From assembly GCA_000403335.2 (NCBI GenBank), contig KE159629.1:594980-658979 (forward strand): a stretch of DNA of 64,000 nt. Reading direction: 5' to 3'. A program made the position numbers and the translations under genes. Shown here piece by piece: positions 34,277 through 43,356 of this stretch. The DNA comes from Lachnospiraceae bacterium MD335. GTDB taxonomy: Bacteria; Bacillota; Clostridia; Lachnospirales; Lachnospiraceae. The notes below the pieces were generated by a model. That model was not told the origin of the DNA. It saw only the letters and a list, made by a program, of their open reading frames with translations, and did no database searches. The first letter of the stretch is position 1, and each line of letters opens with the position of its first letter.

Positions 34277-35149
34277 TCAGCATTTGGTGCAGTCGTCCTC
34301 TCTATGTGGTTTCAGCGTCACCGCGTACAGTTGTGCAGGGTTAAAAAAACGCAGCGGAATCGTGTGCGCTCCCATGCCGCGTCCAAGCAGCATAACCGAA
34401 CCGTTTTCTTTGTAAACACCGCCGTCATATTTCGGAAACAGCCTGTAGGAGGGCGCGATCACGCCTCCCAGTACCGGAAGGCGCATAATACCGCCATGAA
34501 CATGACCGGAAAGCACAAGATCCGCCCCCCACTCTGCGTATTCCTTAAAATAATCGGGATTGTGGGCAATCAGCAGATTGCACATATCTTTGCCGGGGGG
34601 ACCGACAACTTCCGCAAGATACCCCGCCTCCATCTTATGCAGCTTAAAATGGGCAAAATACGTTAATGGAAGCTCTAGTCCCGTTATCTTAATGTTGTAT
34701 TCGGGAATCTGTGCACTCTCATTTACAAGCATCACAAGATTATCACTTTTTAACTGTTCCTTCAGCAATGCAAACTGATTGCCAAACTTATCGCGGCATT
34801 CCCTGATTTTCGACTCGTGGTTTCCTAATCCGTAATAAATTTTATATTCCTTTGCAAGACTGTTTAACAGCGCAATACCAGCCGTCATGTCTTCCCCCGC
34901 ACGAGACGTTACGAGATCACCCGCAACCACGATAAAATCAGGATCTATTTTCTTTACCGCCTGAATAAAGAGCGCATTGTTATTTCCATATACCTTGTTG
35001 TGTACATCTGAAATAAGCACAAATCTGCATTCCTTTTTCAACCTCGGCAGCGTAAATTCCTCGTAAACGACCTCAAAGCGGTTCCCGTCTATCACTCCTA
35101 TTACGAGAAAAAACACAAATATCAGCGCCAATAGTACTATAATTATCAA
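34277..35149 (-). CDS. Membrane-anchored metallophosphoesterase (YkuE-like)
   Basis: 290 residues from a TTG start with AAGGAAGG 9-10 nt upstream. An N-terminal membrane helix (1-22) is followed by the calcineurin-like metal motifs SDVHN, VAGDLV, GNHES and GHVHGG. YkuE-type enzymes are attached to the outer face and have been reported to act on UDP-sugar lipid precursors, but the substrate here is not known. It lies between dacF copy 2 and scpA. Confidence 0.86.
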   Translation of the reverse strand: MIIIVLLALIFVFFLVIGVIDGNRFEVVYEEFTLPRLKKECRFVLISDVHNKVYGNNNALFIQAVKKIDPDFIVVAGDLVTSRAGEDMTAGIALLNSLAKEYKIYYGLGNHESKIRECRDKFGNQFALLKEQLKSDNLVMLVNESAQIPEYNIKITGLELPLTYFAHFKLHKMEAGYLAEVVGPPGKDMCNLLIAHNPDYFKEYAEWGADLVLSGHVHGGIMRLPVLGGVIAPSYRLFPKYDGGVYKENGSVMLLGRGMGAHTIPLRFFNPAQLYAVTLKPHREDDCTKC

Positions 35150-35215
35150 AATCGTATCCCTTCCTTAACCGTTCTGTCGTTTCTAGTATAGCATATATTT
35201 GAAATGAAAAACATC

Positions 35216-36391
35216 TTAAATCAAATACTTTCGGAAAACTCTTTTCAGATAGTCTGCATAATATGCACGTTCCACCGTCTCGGCGGCAATAATTGCAACA
35301 CTTCCGATTTCTTTGTTTTCCAATGTGTATACAATTTTTCCGACCTCCGTGCCTTCCGCAACCGGAGCATCAAGCGTATCTTTCAATTTGAATGTTTTTT
35401 CAATTTTCGTGAAATCCGCCCCTGTCACATCAAGATACCGAAACGCGCCTTTTGGCGTTATCATCACTTCCTCCGCTTTTCCGCCAATTACCTTCAACGG
35501 CGTAAGCGTCTCCCTGTTTTCGTCCGTATAAATCCTTGTCATGGCAAAACCGTACTCAAGCATGCTCCTTGCCTCCGCAAAACGAATCTTATAATCGGGC
35601 GCCCCCATCACTACTGCGATTAAGTCAATCCCTTCCTTGTTTGCCGTAGCGCTAAAACAATACTTTGCTGCATTCGTCGATCCGGTCTTTAATCCGGTCG
35701 TCCACTGATACTGCTTTAACAGCTTATTGGTGCTTGATAAGGTAAAATTTTTCGTTCCCTGCCTTGTCACATGTGTAATATCTTCCATCCATATGGTTGT
35801 ATAATTATAAATCTGCGGATAACGTGTTATCAGCTCTCTTGACATAATTGCAACATCTCTCGCCGTGGTATGGTGCCCACTGTCGGAAGTCAGACCGCAG
35901 CAGTCAAGAAAATGTGTGTTTGTCATTCCTAACGCCGCCGCCTTTTCATTCATTTGGTTTACAAATTCCGCTTCACTGCCCGCAACGTACTCTGCGATTG
36001 CAACAGACGCGTCATTTCCGCTCGCCACAGCAATACATTTGATAAGGGTATCGACCGTTTGAATCTCCCCTTCCTCCAAAAACACCTGCGAACCGCCCAT
36101 TGACTTCGCATAAGCGCTGGTACTCACTTCGTCTTCAAGCTTAATCCTTCCCTTTTCAAGCGCTTCAAAAGTCAGTATCAGTGTCATAATCTTGGTAATG
36201 CTTGCCGGACTTCTCACCTCATCAGGATTTTTCTCAAATAACACGGTTCCTGTTGATGCCTCCATGAGAATTGCAGACGGTGAGCTTAGACTAAGCGCCT
36301 CACCCTCCGCATACACGGTATTTCCATATAAAAAGCAAACAATTGTCACAACAGCAAGTAATTTACAAATAAAACGTTTACAGCCAATCAT
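35216..36391 (-). CDS. D-alanyl-D-alanine carboxypeptidase (DacF-like), copy 2
   Basis: 391 residues with a signal peptide (LLAVVTIVCFLYGNTVYAEG). Motifs SITK, SGN and KTG are intact and the C-terminal PBP5-type domain is present. It differs widely from copy 1 in the mature domain, so the two are old paralogues and not a recent duplication. It trims peptidoglycan stem peptides. A hairpin terminator separates it from the gene upstream. Confidence 0.93.
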   Translation of the reverse strand: MIGCKRFICKLLAVVTIVCFLYGNTVYAEGEALSLSSPSAILMEASTGTVLFEKNPDEVRSPASITKIMTLILTFEALEKGRIKLEDEVSTSAYAKSMGGSQVFLEEGEIQTVDTLIKCIAVASGNDASVAIAEYVAGSEAEFVNQMNEKAAALGMTNTHFLDCCGLTSDSGHHTTARDVAIMSRELITRYPQIYNYTTIWMEDITHVTRQGTKNFTLSSTNKLLKQYQWTTGLKTGSTNAAKYCFSATANKEGIDLIAVVMGAPDYKIRFAEARSMLEYGFAMTRIYTDENRETLTPLKVIGGKAEEVMITPKGAFRYLDVTGADFTKIEKTFKLKDTLDAPVAEGTEVGKIVYTLENKEIGSVAIIAAETVERAYYADYLKRVFRKYLI

Positions 36392-36454
36392 AAAGCTCCA
36401 GCATCCGTTTCGTTTTCTTATATGAAATTTATGCGCTCGCTATCCGTTATATGC

Positions 36455-36486
36455 AAAAACGCAGACACAATCGTCTGCGTTTTTTA
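36455..36486. terminator. Hairpin terminator upstream of dacF copy 2
   Basis: AAAACGCAGAC and GTCTGCGTTTT pair around ACAATC, with runs of A and T on both flanks. It overlaps the stop codon of the CmpB-like gene, so it most likely ends that transcript. Confidence 0.65.
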
Positions 36487-37077
36487 TCTTCTGATTAATT
36501 TATGATAAAACTCTGAAATTTCTTCTTTTGTTTCCTCGTCAATTTTTACAGCCATTGCAAAATGATAGCCGAAATCAATTGCAACCATCACACAAATCAA
36601 TGCAATTGTCTTAATGCCCCACTCAAACGGCCATCTGTCCACAAAGCTCATCACCTTTTCAAACAAAAATGTAATGATAATAACTGCATAAAATCCCCAG
36701 GCAAGCGTGCTCTCAAGACACACAACACCTTTATAATTACAGAACTTTTCATTGTAGTCCCACCACACTTCACCGAAAAGCTTTATCATCAGTCTTGCCA
36801 CCAAAAATTCAAAGAGTGTCGCAAGCGCCGCGCCCACTATGTACAGCATTATCACATTCTTAGCAAGCGGATGAAGAATAATATAGCCAAGCGTTGCGCC
36901 CACACCATATATAGGGCAGAACGGACCTGACATAAACCCTCTGTTCGTCAATTTTTTGTTGCAAAATGACATATAAACTGACTCCACCATCCAGCCGATA
37001 ATACTGAACAGAAAAAAACAGGCAATCAAGTGGTACAAGTCATATCCTGCAACATTATACTTATATAACCACATCAT
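36484..37077 (-). CDS. Putative ABC_trans_CmpB-family membrane protein
   Basis: 197 residues with five to six hydrophobic segments and the signature GWMVESVYMSFCNKKLTNRG and GFMSGPFCPIYGVG (PF06541-type). Such proteins are annotated as putative ABC permeases, but no ATPase gene is adjacent and the function is unproven. The start has GAGGAG 6 nt upstream. Confidence 0.82.
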   Translation of the reverse strand: MMWLYKYNVAGYDLYHLIACFFLFSIIGWMVESVYMSFCNKKLTNRGFMSGPFCPIYGVGATLGYIILHPLAKNVIMLYIVGAALATLFEFLVARLMIKLFGEVWWDYNEKFCNYKGVVCLESTLAWGFYAVIIITFLFEKVMSFVDRWPFEWGIKTIALICVMVAIDFGYHFAMAVKIDEETKEEISEFYHKLIRR

Positions 37078-37114
37078 ATTTTACTCCTCATAAGCCAAAA
37101 CCGATATGAGTAAA

Positions 37115-37142
37115 AAATCCTTGACAAAAAAGCCAAGGATTT
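37115..37142 (-). terminator. Terminator of rpsU
   Basis: On the minus strand AAATCCTTG pairs with CAAGGATTT around GGCTTTTTTGT-like loop sequence, followed by TTTTTAC, 20 nt after the rpsU stop. Confidence 0.7.
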
Positions 37143-37161
37143 TACTTTCATATCAAACGAA

Positions 37162-37338
37162 TTAATTATATTTACGCTTTCTAGCCGCTTCAGACTTTTT
37201 CTTACGTTTTACGCTTGGCTTCTCGTAATGCTCTCTTTTACGGATTTCCTGCTGAATTCCCGCTTTCGCACAGCTTCTCTTGAATCTACGTAAAGCGCTG
37301 TCCAAAGTTTCGTTTTCTTTTACGATAACATTTGACAT
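37162..37338 (-). CDS. rpsU: 30S ribosomal protein S21
   Basis: 58 residues, read directly from the sequence: [20 protein letters not shown], a conserved [21 protein letters not shown], and a Lys/Arg-rich tail. Length and sequence fit bS21, a small-subunit protein near the anti-Shine-Dalgarno end of 16S rRNA. GGAGG and TTAGG lie upstream of ATG. Monocistronic, with its own promoter and terminator. Confidence 0.97.
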   Translation of the reverse strand: MSNVIVKENETLDSALRRFKRSCAKAGIQQEIRKREHYEKPSVKRKKKSEAARKRKYN

Positions 37339-37414
37339 ACTATCACACCTAACCTCCCTCCAGTCCTATTATTGTGCGTTAGACTGTTCGGGTATACTTA
37401 ATCGCACATATAAG

Positions 37415-37442
37415 ATTATATCACATATTATGCATACGTCAA
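37415..37442 (-). promoter_or_regulatory. SigA-type promoter of rpsU
   Basis: TTGACG (37442-37437) and TATAAT (37420-37415) with a 16-nt spacer on the minus strand, about 80 nt upstream of the rpsU start. Confidence 0.7.
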
Positions 37443-37511
37443 TAGTTTTTCAAAATATTATTTAAAATATTCTTCTATTTTGTTTCAATCTGCTGCCTTT
37501 TGTCAATATAA

Positions 37512-37634
37512 TCAATCAACACGGCGACCGTTTGCAGATAACATGTCTGTCCTTGCTATTTCAAAAAACAATCCAGTCACAAACAATAATACAGCCAGTA
37601 TGAAACTTAGTATCTTATGCTTCTTGACGTGCAC
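37512..37634 (-). CDS. Possible 40-residue single-span membrane peptide
   Basis: A GTG start at 37634 reads MHVKKHKILSFILAVLLFVT, then GLFFEIARTDMLSANGRRVD and TGA. The layout is a positively charged start, one hydrophobic helix (about 8-26) and a polar tail. The upstream GGGATTGGA gives only a weak ribosome site. It lies between alaS and the rpsU promoter. I do not recognise it. The helix-like composition is the reason for listing it. Confidence 0.35.
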   Translation of the reverse strand: MHVKKHKILSFILAVLLFVTGLFFEIARTDMLSANGRRVD

Positions 37635-37669
37635 TCCAATCCCTATTCGCTAATAGTATAACTGCTTCT

Positions 37670-40327
37670 CTATCTCACCTGCCCTGCAAGCACTGCCTTC
37701 GCCTCGTCAACCGCTTTGTCGATTCCCGCCGGATTTTTACCGCCTGCCTGCGCCATATTCGGACGTCCGCCGCCGCCCCCGCCGACAAGCCCTGCAATGC
37801 CTTTAATCAGATTTCCGGCGTGTGCGCCCTTTTGCATTGCGCCGTCCGTTGCCATTGCCACGAGATTCACCTTACCGTCCGCATCGGATGCAAGCACAAT
37901 CACGCCCTCGCCAAGCTTTGCCTTCAACTGGTCGCCCAAATCACGCAGACCGTTCATGTCCACGCCGTCCACACGCGCCGCAAGAAGCTTTACGCCGTTT
38001 ACGTCAGCAACCTTATCCATAACATCGCCAAGCGCATCTTTTGCAGCCTTGCTCTTTAACGACTCATTTTCGCTTTGCAGCGCCTTGATTTCTGCCATCA
38101 TATGCTCAATCTTCTCCACAAGGTTTGCAGGAGTCGCCTTTGCAGCCTTCGCAGCCCTTTCAAGCTCGTCCTCTATTTTTTTATAATAATCAAGAACATT
38201 CTCGCCCGTCAGCGCCTCAATACGGCGCACGCCTGCCGCCACGCCGCTCTCCGACACAATCTTAAACGCCGCAATCTCACCCGTGTTTTTTACATGTGTA
38301 CCGCCGCAAAATTCTTTTGAAAAATCGCCCATCGAAACAACACGCACCGTCTCGCCGTACTTCTCGTCAAACAATGCCATTGCGCCCGTCTTCTTCGCCT
38401 CGTCCATCGTCATGACATTCGTATCCACCGAAATATTCTCGGCAATCTTGTCATTGACCATCTTCTCAACCTTTGCAAGCTCCTCGTCTGTCATTGCCTC
38501 AAAATGGCTAAAGTCAAAACGCGTCCGCTCGTCGTCCTGATAAGAGCCTTTCTGCTGCACATGCGAACCAAGCACCTCGCGCAGCGCCTTCTGCATCAAA
38601 TGCGTCGCCGAGTGGTTTTTACAGGTCTTTGCACGGTTTGCTGCATCAACGCTTAACACTGCACTGTCGCCGACCTTGAGCATTCCCTTTGTCACCGTAC
38701 CGATATGCGCAATCCGGTTTCCGACCACGTTAATCGTATCCTTTACCACAAACTCCGCGTCGCCTGCCGTAATCACACCCTTATCGCCTGCCTGACCGCC
38801 CATTGTCGCATAAAACGGCGTCCGTTCCACAATTACCGCGCCCGTCTGCCCATCCGTAAGCGCGTCAACAATCTCGTCCTCCGTTGTGAGCGCCGTAATC
38901 GGCGTTTCAATTGTCAGGCTGTCATAGCCTTCAAACTTACTTGTTATGCTTTTATCAATCTGCTCATAAATCGTGGCGTCCGCACCCATATAATTCGAAA
39001 CCTTGCGTGCATCATGCGCCTTTTTCCTCTGCTCGTCCATCGCCTTATGAAAGCCGTCCAAGTCAACCGAAATCCCTTTTTCCTCAAGAATTTCAATCGT
39101 CAGGTCAATCGGGAAACCATACGTGTCATAAAGCTTAAACGCATCCGCACCGGAAAGCGTCTTCTCTCCCTTGTCCGCAAGCGCGCTCTCCATATCGGCA
39201 AGGATATTCAAGCCCTGATCAATCGTCTTGCTGAACTTCTCCTCCTCCTGCAAAAGCACCTTGAAAATAAAGTCCTTCTTCTCCTCAAGCTCCGGATAGC
39301 CGTCCTTAGAGCAGTTAATAATCACCTCTGCGATTTTCGTCGCAAACTTGCCCTCGATGCCAAGCAGTCTGCCATGACGCGCCACACGTCTGATTAATCT
39401 TCTAAGCACATAACCTCTGCCCTCATTTGTCGGCATAATACCATCCGAAATCATAAATGTTGCCGAACGCATATGATCCGTAATCAGACGGATAGAAACA
39501 TCTTTCTTCTCGTCCGTTTCATAAACAACACCCGCAAGCTCACATACCTTATCGCGGATTGCCTTCATCGTATCAATATCAAACACCGAATCCACGTTCT
39601 GTACAACCACAGCAAGACGCTCCAAGCCCATACCGGTATCAATATTCTTCTGCGCAAGCTCCGCGTAATTGCCCTTGCCGTCGCCGTCAAACTGCGTAAA
39701 TACGTTGTTCCAAACCTCCATAAAACGGTCGCACTCGCAGCCTACCTTACAGTCCGGCTTTCCGCAGCCATACTCGATACCCCTGTCGTAATAAATCTCC
39801 GAACACGGTCCGCACGGTCCCGCGCCATGCTCCCAAAAGTTATCGCACTCGCCCGTTTCAGGGTCACGGTAAAAGCGCGTAATCTTCTCCGCAGGCACAC
39901 CGATTTCCTTTGTCCAAATATCAAACGCCTCTTCGTCCTCACAGTAAATCGAAGGATAAAGACGCTCCGGGTCAAGCCCTACCACCTTCGTCAGAAATTC
40001 CCAGCTCCACGCAAGCGACTCATGCTTAAAATAATCCCCGAACGAGAAATTGCCAAGCATCTCAAAAAACGTCAGATGTCTTGCCGTCTTGCCGACATTC
40101 TCGATATCGCCCGTGCGGACACACTTCTGACACGTTGTCACACGCCTTCTCGGCGGCACCTCCTGTCCTGTAAAATACGGCTTTAACGGCGCCATTCCCG
40201 AATTGATAATCAGCAGACTGTTATCATTGTGGGGTACCAAAGAAAAGCTTTTCATTGCCAAATGCTCTTTGCTCTCAAAAAATTCAAGAAACATTCTTCT
40301 AAGCTCATTTACTCCGTAGTTCTTCAC
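37670..40327 (-). CDS. alaS: Alanyl-tRNA synthetase
   Basis: 885 residues, full length. The class II catalytic core begins RRMFLEFFESKEH, with ARHLTFFEMLGNFSFGDYF. The editing domain has the zinc-binding NHSATHLMQKAL and the CGGTHV motif. The C-Ala domain ends in a Gly-rich GGGGGGRPNMAQAGG stretch. It charges tRNA-Ala and removes misacylated Ser and Gly. It starts 39 nt after the ABC ATPase gene, so it may be read from that transcript too. No T-box leader is present. Confidence 0.97.
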   Translation of the reverse strand: MKNYGVNELRRMFLEFFESKEHLAMKSFSLVPHNDNSLLIINSGMAPLKPYFTGQEVPPRRRVTTCQKCVRTGDIENVGKTARHLTFFEMLGNFSFGDYFKHESLAWSWEFLTKVVGLDPERLYPSIYCEDEEAFDIWTKEIGVPAEKITRFYRDPETGECDNFWEHGAGPCGPCSEIYYDRGIEYGCGKPDCKVGCECDRFMEVWNNVFTQFDGDGKGNYAELAQKNIDTGMGLERLAVVVQNVDSVFDIDTMKAIRDKVCELAGVVYETDEKKDVSIRLITDHMRSATFMISDGIMPTNEGRGYVLRRLIRRVARHGRLLGIEGKFATKIAEVIINCSKDGYPELEEKKDFIFKVLLQEEEKFSKTIDQGLNILADMESALADKGEKTLSGADAFKLYDTYGFPIDLTIEILEEKGISVDLDGFHKAMDEQRKKAHDARKVSNYMGADATIYEQIDKSITSKFEGYDSLTIETPITALTTEDEIVDALTDGQTGAVIVERTPFYATMGGQAGDKGVITAGDAEFVVKDTINVVGNRIAHIGTVTKGMLKVGDSAVLSVDAANRAKTCKNHSATHLMQKALREVLGSHVQQKGSYQDDERTRFDFSHFEAMTDEELAKVEKMVNDKIAENISVDTNVMTMDEAKKTGAMALFDEKYGETVRVVSMGDFSKEFCGGTHVKNTGEIAAFKIVSESGVAAGVRRIEALTGENVLDYYKKIEDELERAAKAAKATPANLVEKIEHMMAEIKALQSENESLKSKAAKDALGDVMDKVADVNGVKLLAARVDGVDMNGLRDLGDQLKAKLGEGVIVLASDADGKVNLVAMATDGAMQKGAHAGNLIKGIAGLVGGGGGGRPNMAQAGGKNPAGIDKAVDEAKAVLAGQVR

Positions 40328-40366
40328 AATTCATTCCTCCATATTTTATATGATTTATTTTCTGAT

Positions 40367-41191
40367 TTATTGTTTAACCGTTGAAAGGATACGGTCATTA
40401 TCAAGCTCCTTGCCTGCGCGCTTTGCAAACTCACTCAGCAAATCCTCCACCGTCATGCGCGCCCGCTCATCGCCCGACACATCCAGCACAATCCTGCCGC
40501 CATCCATCATCAGCGTACGGTTGCCAAGCTCTAACGCCTGATGCATATTGTGCGTGACCATGAGGCATGTAATCTGCCGCTCGGCGACAATCTGCTTTGT
40601 CAGATTTAAGACCTTTTCTGCGGTCGCAGGGTCAAGCGCCGCCGTGTGTTCGTCTAAAAGCAGGATTTTGGGCGTCACCATCGTCGCCATCAAAAGCGTG
40701 AGCGCCTGTCTTTGTCCGCCCGAAAGCAGCCCGACCGGATTTTTCATGCGGTCCTCCAGCCCCATGCTCAAAAGCGCAAGCTGTTCCCTGAATTTCTTTT
40801 TGTCCGCCGCCCTAATCCTGCTAAAATACGCATTCTTTGACGTCGACGCACGCAGATACGCAAGCGCCATATTCTCCTCAATTGTCATATGCGGCGCCGT
40901 ACCCTTTAACGGGTCCTGAAACAAATGCCCAATCACCTTGCTCCGCACATATTCTTTGCGGTATGTAATGTCCTCGCCGTCAAGCATAATCAGTCCCTTG
41001 TCAACGAAAAACGCACCCGTAATTGCATTAAACAGCGTGGACTTTCCCGCGCCGTTGCTCCCGACAATCGTCGCAAAATCACCTTTTTTCAGCACAAGCT
41101 CCACATCGTCAAGCGCACATTTCTCATTCACCGTGCCGGGGTGAAAGGTCTTACTGACATGCTTCATAAGCAGCATATTTTCACTCTTCAT
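40367..41191 (-). CDS. ABC transporter ATP-binding protein
   Basis: 274 residues from the ATG at 41191 (GGAGG 9 nt upstream). Walker A GSNGAGKST, the Q loop HLFQDPLKG, signature LLSGGQRQALT, Walker B ILLLDEHTAALD and the H loop VTHN are all present. It powers the importer whose permease and binding protein precede it, and its start overlaps the permease stop. Confidence 0.94.
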   Translation of the reverse strand: MKSENMLLMKHVSKTFHPGTVNEKCALDDVELVLKKGDFATIVGSNGAGKSTLFNAITGAFFVDKGLIMLDGEDITYRKEYVRSKVIGHLFQDPLKGTAPHMTIEENMALAYLRASTSKNAYFSRIRAADKKKFREQLALLSMGLEDRMKNPVGLLSGGQRQALTLLMATMVTPKILLLDEHTAALDPATAEKVLNLTKQIVAERQITCLMVTHNMHQALELGNRTLMMDGGRIVLDVSGDERARMTVEDLLSEFAKRAGKELDNDRILSTVKQ

Positions 41192-42137
41192 GACCTGCCA
41201 CCTCCACAAGCTCCTTGATGTAGCGCTGGTTCTGCTCCCGCGACAGACGCCTTGCCTTGTAAAAGGAAAGTTTTGTCTTTAAATACGGAAACGCAATTGC
41301 AATCGCCACAATCAGCGCCGACACCAGTTTCAGACACTCCGCAGGCACATTCATCCGAAGCGCGATTGCAACAATAAACCGATACAGGCAGCTCCCTAAA
41401 ATAACACCTGTTATTCGTTTCAACATCCCGCCCTTTCCAATCAGCGTCTCTCCGATAATCAGACTTGCAAGCGCAATCGTCACCATTCCCGTACCAAGAT
41501 TGATGTCGCACGACTTCTGATACTGCGCAAGCAGACCGCCCGAAAGCGCCGTCAGCGCATTTGCCACACAAAGCCCGATCGTAATCATCAGCGATGTGTT
41601 GATACTCGACGCACGCACCATGTCAGGATTATCTCCCGTCGCGCGAATGGAAAGACCAAGCCTTGTATTTAAGAATACCGACACCAGTATTCCGATAACG
41701 ATCACGATAACCGCCGCCACAATCAGCTTATACCAGCTTGTCGGCATCGCCGACTTCGCCCATGTGAAAACCGAATCGCAGTTAAACAGATTTAACTGGG
41801 ACGCAAAGCCCATCACGGCAATATTAATCGTATAAAGTCCTGTATTGACAATAATACCCGCAAGAATGGACTGAATGCCCATTTTGGTCTGCAAAAAAGA
41901 GGTCACAAACCCCGAGCAGATTCCTGCCGCCATTGCCGCAAACAGCGCAAGCACAGGATGTCCCGCAATCGTCACGGACGCGCACACCGCACAGCCAAGC
42001 GTAAAACAGCCGTCGGTGGACAAATCCGCAATATTTAAAATCGAAAATGAAATAAACAGTGCAAGCGCCACAAGCGCATAGATAAATCCAAGCTCAAGCG
42101 CACTCTGCACAATGGATAATGTAATAATGGAGCCCAT
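41181..42137 (-). CDS. ABC transporter permease (branched-chain amino acid/TrpY-like type)
   Basis: 318 residues, eight to nine predicted membrane helices, BPD_transp_2-type. Conserved stretches are LNIADLSTDGCFTLGC and RLGLSIRATGDNPDMVRASS. It is the only permease gene in the unit, so it would act as a homodimer. Relatives form ABC importers with TrpX-like binding proteins. Confidence 0.9.
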   Translation of the reverse strand: MGSIITLSIVQSALELGFIYALVALALFISFSILNIADLSTDGCFTLGCAVCASVTIAGHPVLALFAAMAAGICSGFVTSFLQTKMGIQSILAGIIVNTGLYTINIAVMGFASQLNLFNCDSVFTWAKSAMPTSWYKLIVAAVIVIVIGILVSVFLNTRLGLSIRATGDNPDMVRASSINTSLMITIGLCVANALTALSGGLLAQYQKSCDINLGTGMVTIALASLIIGETLIGKGGMLKRITGVILGSCLYRFIVAIALRMNVPAECLKLVSALIVAIAIAFPYLKTKLSFYKARRLSREQNQRYIKELVEVAGHEE

Positions 42138-42164
42138 GCTTCCCCCTTACTCAATCACTTAGCA

Positions 42165-43277
42165 CTATTCGAATTCTTGTGCCGTAACAGTTTCAATCAG
42201 CTCGGAGCACATGCCCTCAAACACCGAATAGTCAATGCCGACTGCCTCCGCTGTTTCCGTGTTTACCATAATAATACCGTCAGAAAGCGTCTGTACCGGC
42301 ATAGTCGCAGGATCTGCTCCGTTTACAAGCACATCGACTACCATATCCGCCGTAACCGTACCAAGATTTTCGTAGTTGACGCCAAACCCGCAGAACGCTC
42401 CGTTCAGTGCAAACGAATCGGCTCCCGTATAGTGGGGAATTTTCGCTTCCGTAAATTTCTCAAAAATTGCAAGCTCCGCCGTCATAATCGTATTATCCTG
42501 CGGCGTAAAAACTGCGTCTACCTGCTCTGCAACAAGTGCGTCCGCCGCCGCCTGAACCTCTGCGGAGGTTGTTCCTGTCTTTTCCACATATGTAAGTCCG
42601 TTTGCGTCACAATACGCTTTTGCATCCGCAATCGACTGTATCGAAGCCGCCTGACTCTTGTCGTACAACAGTCCGACCTTTTTGGTATCGGGATTTCCCG
42701 CCATAATCAGCCCGAAAATCGCCTCCGTGTCAATCGCGTCCGATGTTCCCGTAATGTTCGCGCCCGGTGCGTCATTTGATGCCACAAGTCCCGCTCCGAC
42801 AGGATCGGAAACCGCTGAAAATATAACCGGAATCTGATTGTCCTCCGTCGCATTCTGCATAATCATTGCCGCAGGTGTCGCAATCGGAATAATCACATCA
42901 ACTTCGTCCGCCACCAAATCCGTCGCGATTTGGTTGAGCACCGAAGAATCCGCCTGACCGTTGTGCGTATAATCTGCAAAATCAAACGTCACGCCAAGCT
43001 CCGCACCCTTTGCGTTAAGCTGTGCCTCAATCGCCTTTTCAATCTGATTGAGCGACGCATCATCCACATACTGCACGATACCGACCTTGTAAACCGTACC
43101 GTCTCCAGCCTGCGCAGGCTGTGTTTTCTCCGCCGCATCTGCCTGTTCCTGTGTCTGCGCAGGCGTCTGTCCGCCCTGCTGTGGTTCCTGCGTTCCCGCG
43201 CCGTTACTGCTTCCGCAGCCTGCAAACGCCGCCGTCATGACTACTGCCATTACCAGTGATACCGCTTTCTTTTTCAT
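42165..43277 (-). CDS. ABC transporter substrate-binding lipoprotein (ABC_sub_bind family)
   Basis: 370 residues from the ATG at 43277 (GGAGG 9 nt upstream). A lipoprotein signal ends AAFAGCGSS, followed by a Gln/Pro/Ala-rich linker (about 25-60). The binding domain (about 65-370) has YKVGIVQYVDDASLNQIEKA, IPIATPAAMIMQNAT and IPVIFSAVSDPVGAGLV. The family (PF04392) includes TrpX, linked to tryptophan uptake in some Firmicutes. The ligand here is inferred only by family. Confidence 0.9.
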   Translation of the reverse strand: MKKKAVSLVMAVVMTAAFAGCGSSNGAGTQEPQQGGQTPAQTQEQADAAEKTQPAQAGDGTVYKVGIVQYVDDASLNQIEKAIEAQLNAKGAELGVTFDFADYTHNGQADSSVLNQIATDLVADEVDVIIPIATPAAMIMQNATEDNQIPVIFSAVSDPVGAGLVASNDAPGANITGTSDAIDTEAIFGLIMAGNPDTKKVGLLYDKSQAASIQSIADAKAYCDANGLTYVEKTGTTSAEVQAAADALVAEQVDAVFTPQDNTIMTAELAIFEKFTEAKIPHYTGADSFALNGAFCGFGVNYENLGTVTADMVVDVLVNGADPATMPVQTLSDGIIMVNTETAEAVGIDYSVFEGMCSELIETVTAQEFE

Positions 43278-43329
43278 AATAAATCTCCTCCGTTTTATAT
43301 GACTTTTCATTCATATTATTTTTTAAAAA

Positions 43330-43350
43330 CGGGCAGACGCTGCCTGCCCG
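43330..43350 (-). terminator. Terminator of glyQS
   Basis: CGGGCAG and CTGCCCG pair around GCAGCGT-like loop sequence on the minus strand, followed by TTTTTAAAA, 7 nt after the glyQS stop. The ABC operon starts just downstream, so its promoter must lie in about 50 nt or it depends on readthrough. Confidence 0.8.
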
Positions 43351-43356
43351 AAATTT

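Noticed and set aside
38705-40186. Plus-strand ORFs of 230 and 237 codons opposite alaS
   Set aside because: Arg- and Leu-rich antisense translations of a complete AlaRS. No ribosome site supports them.
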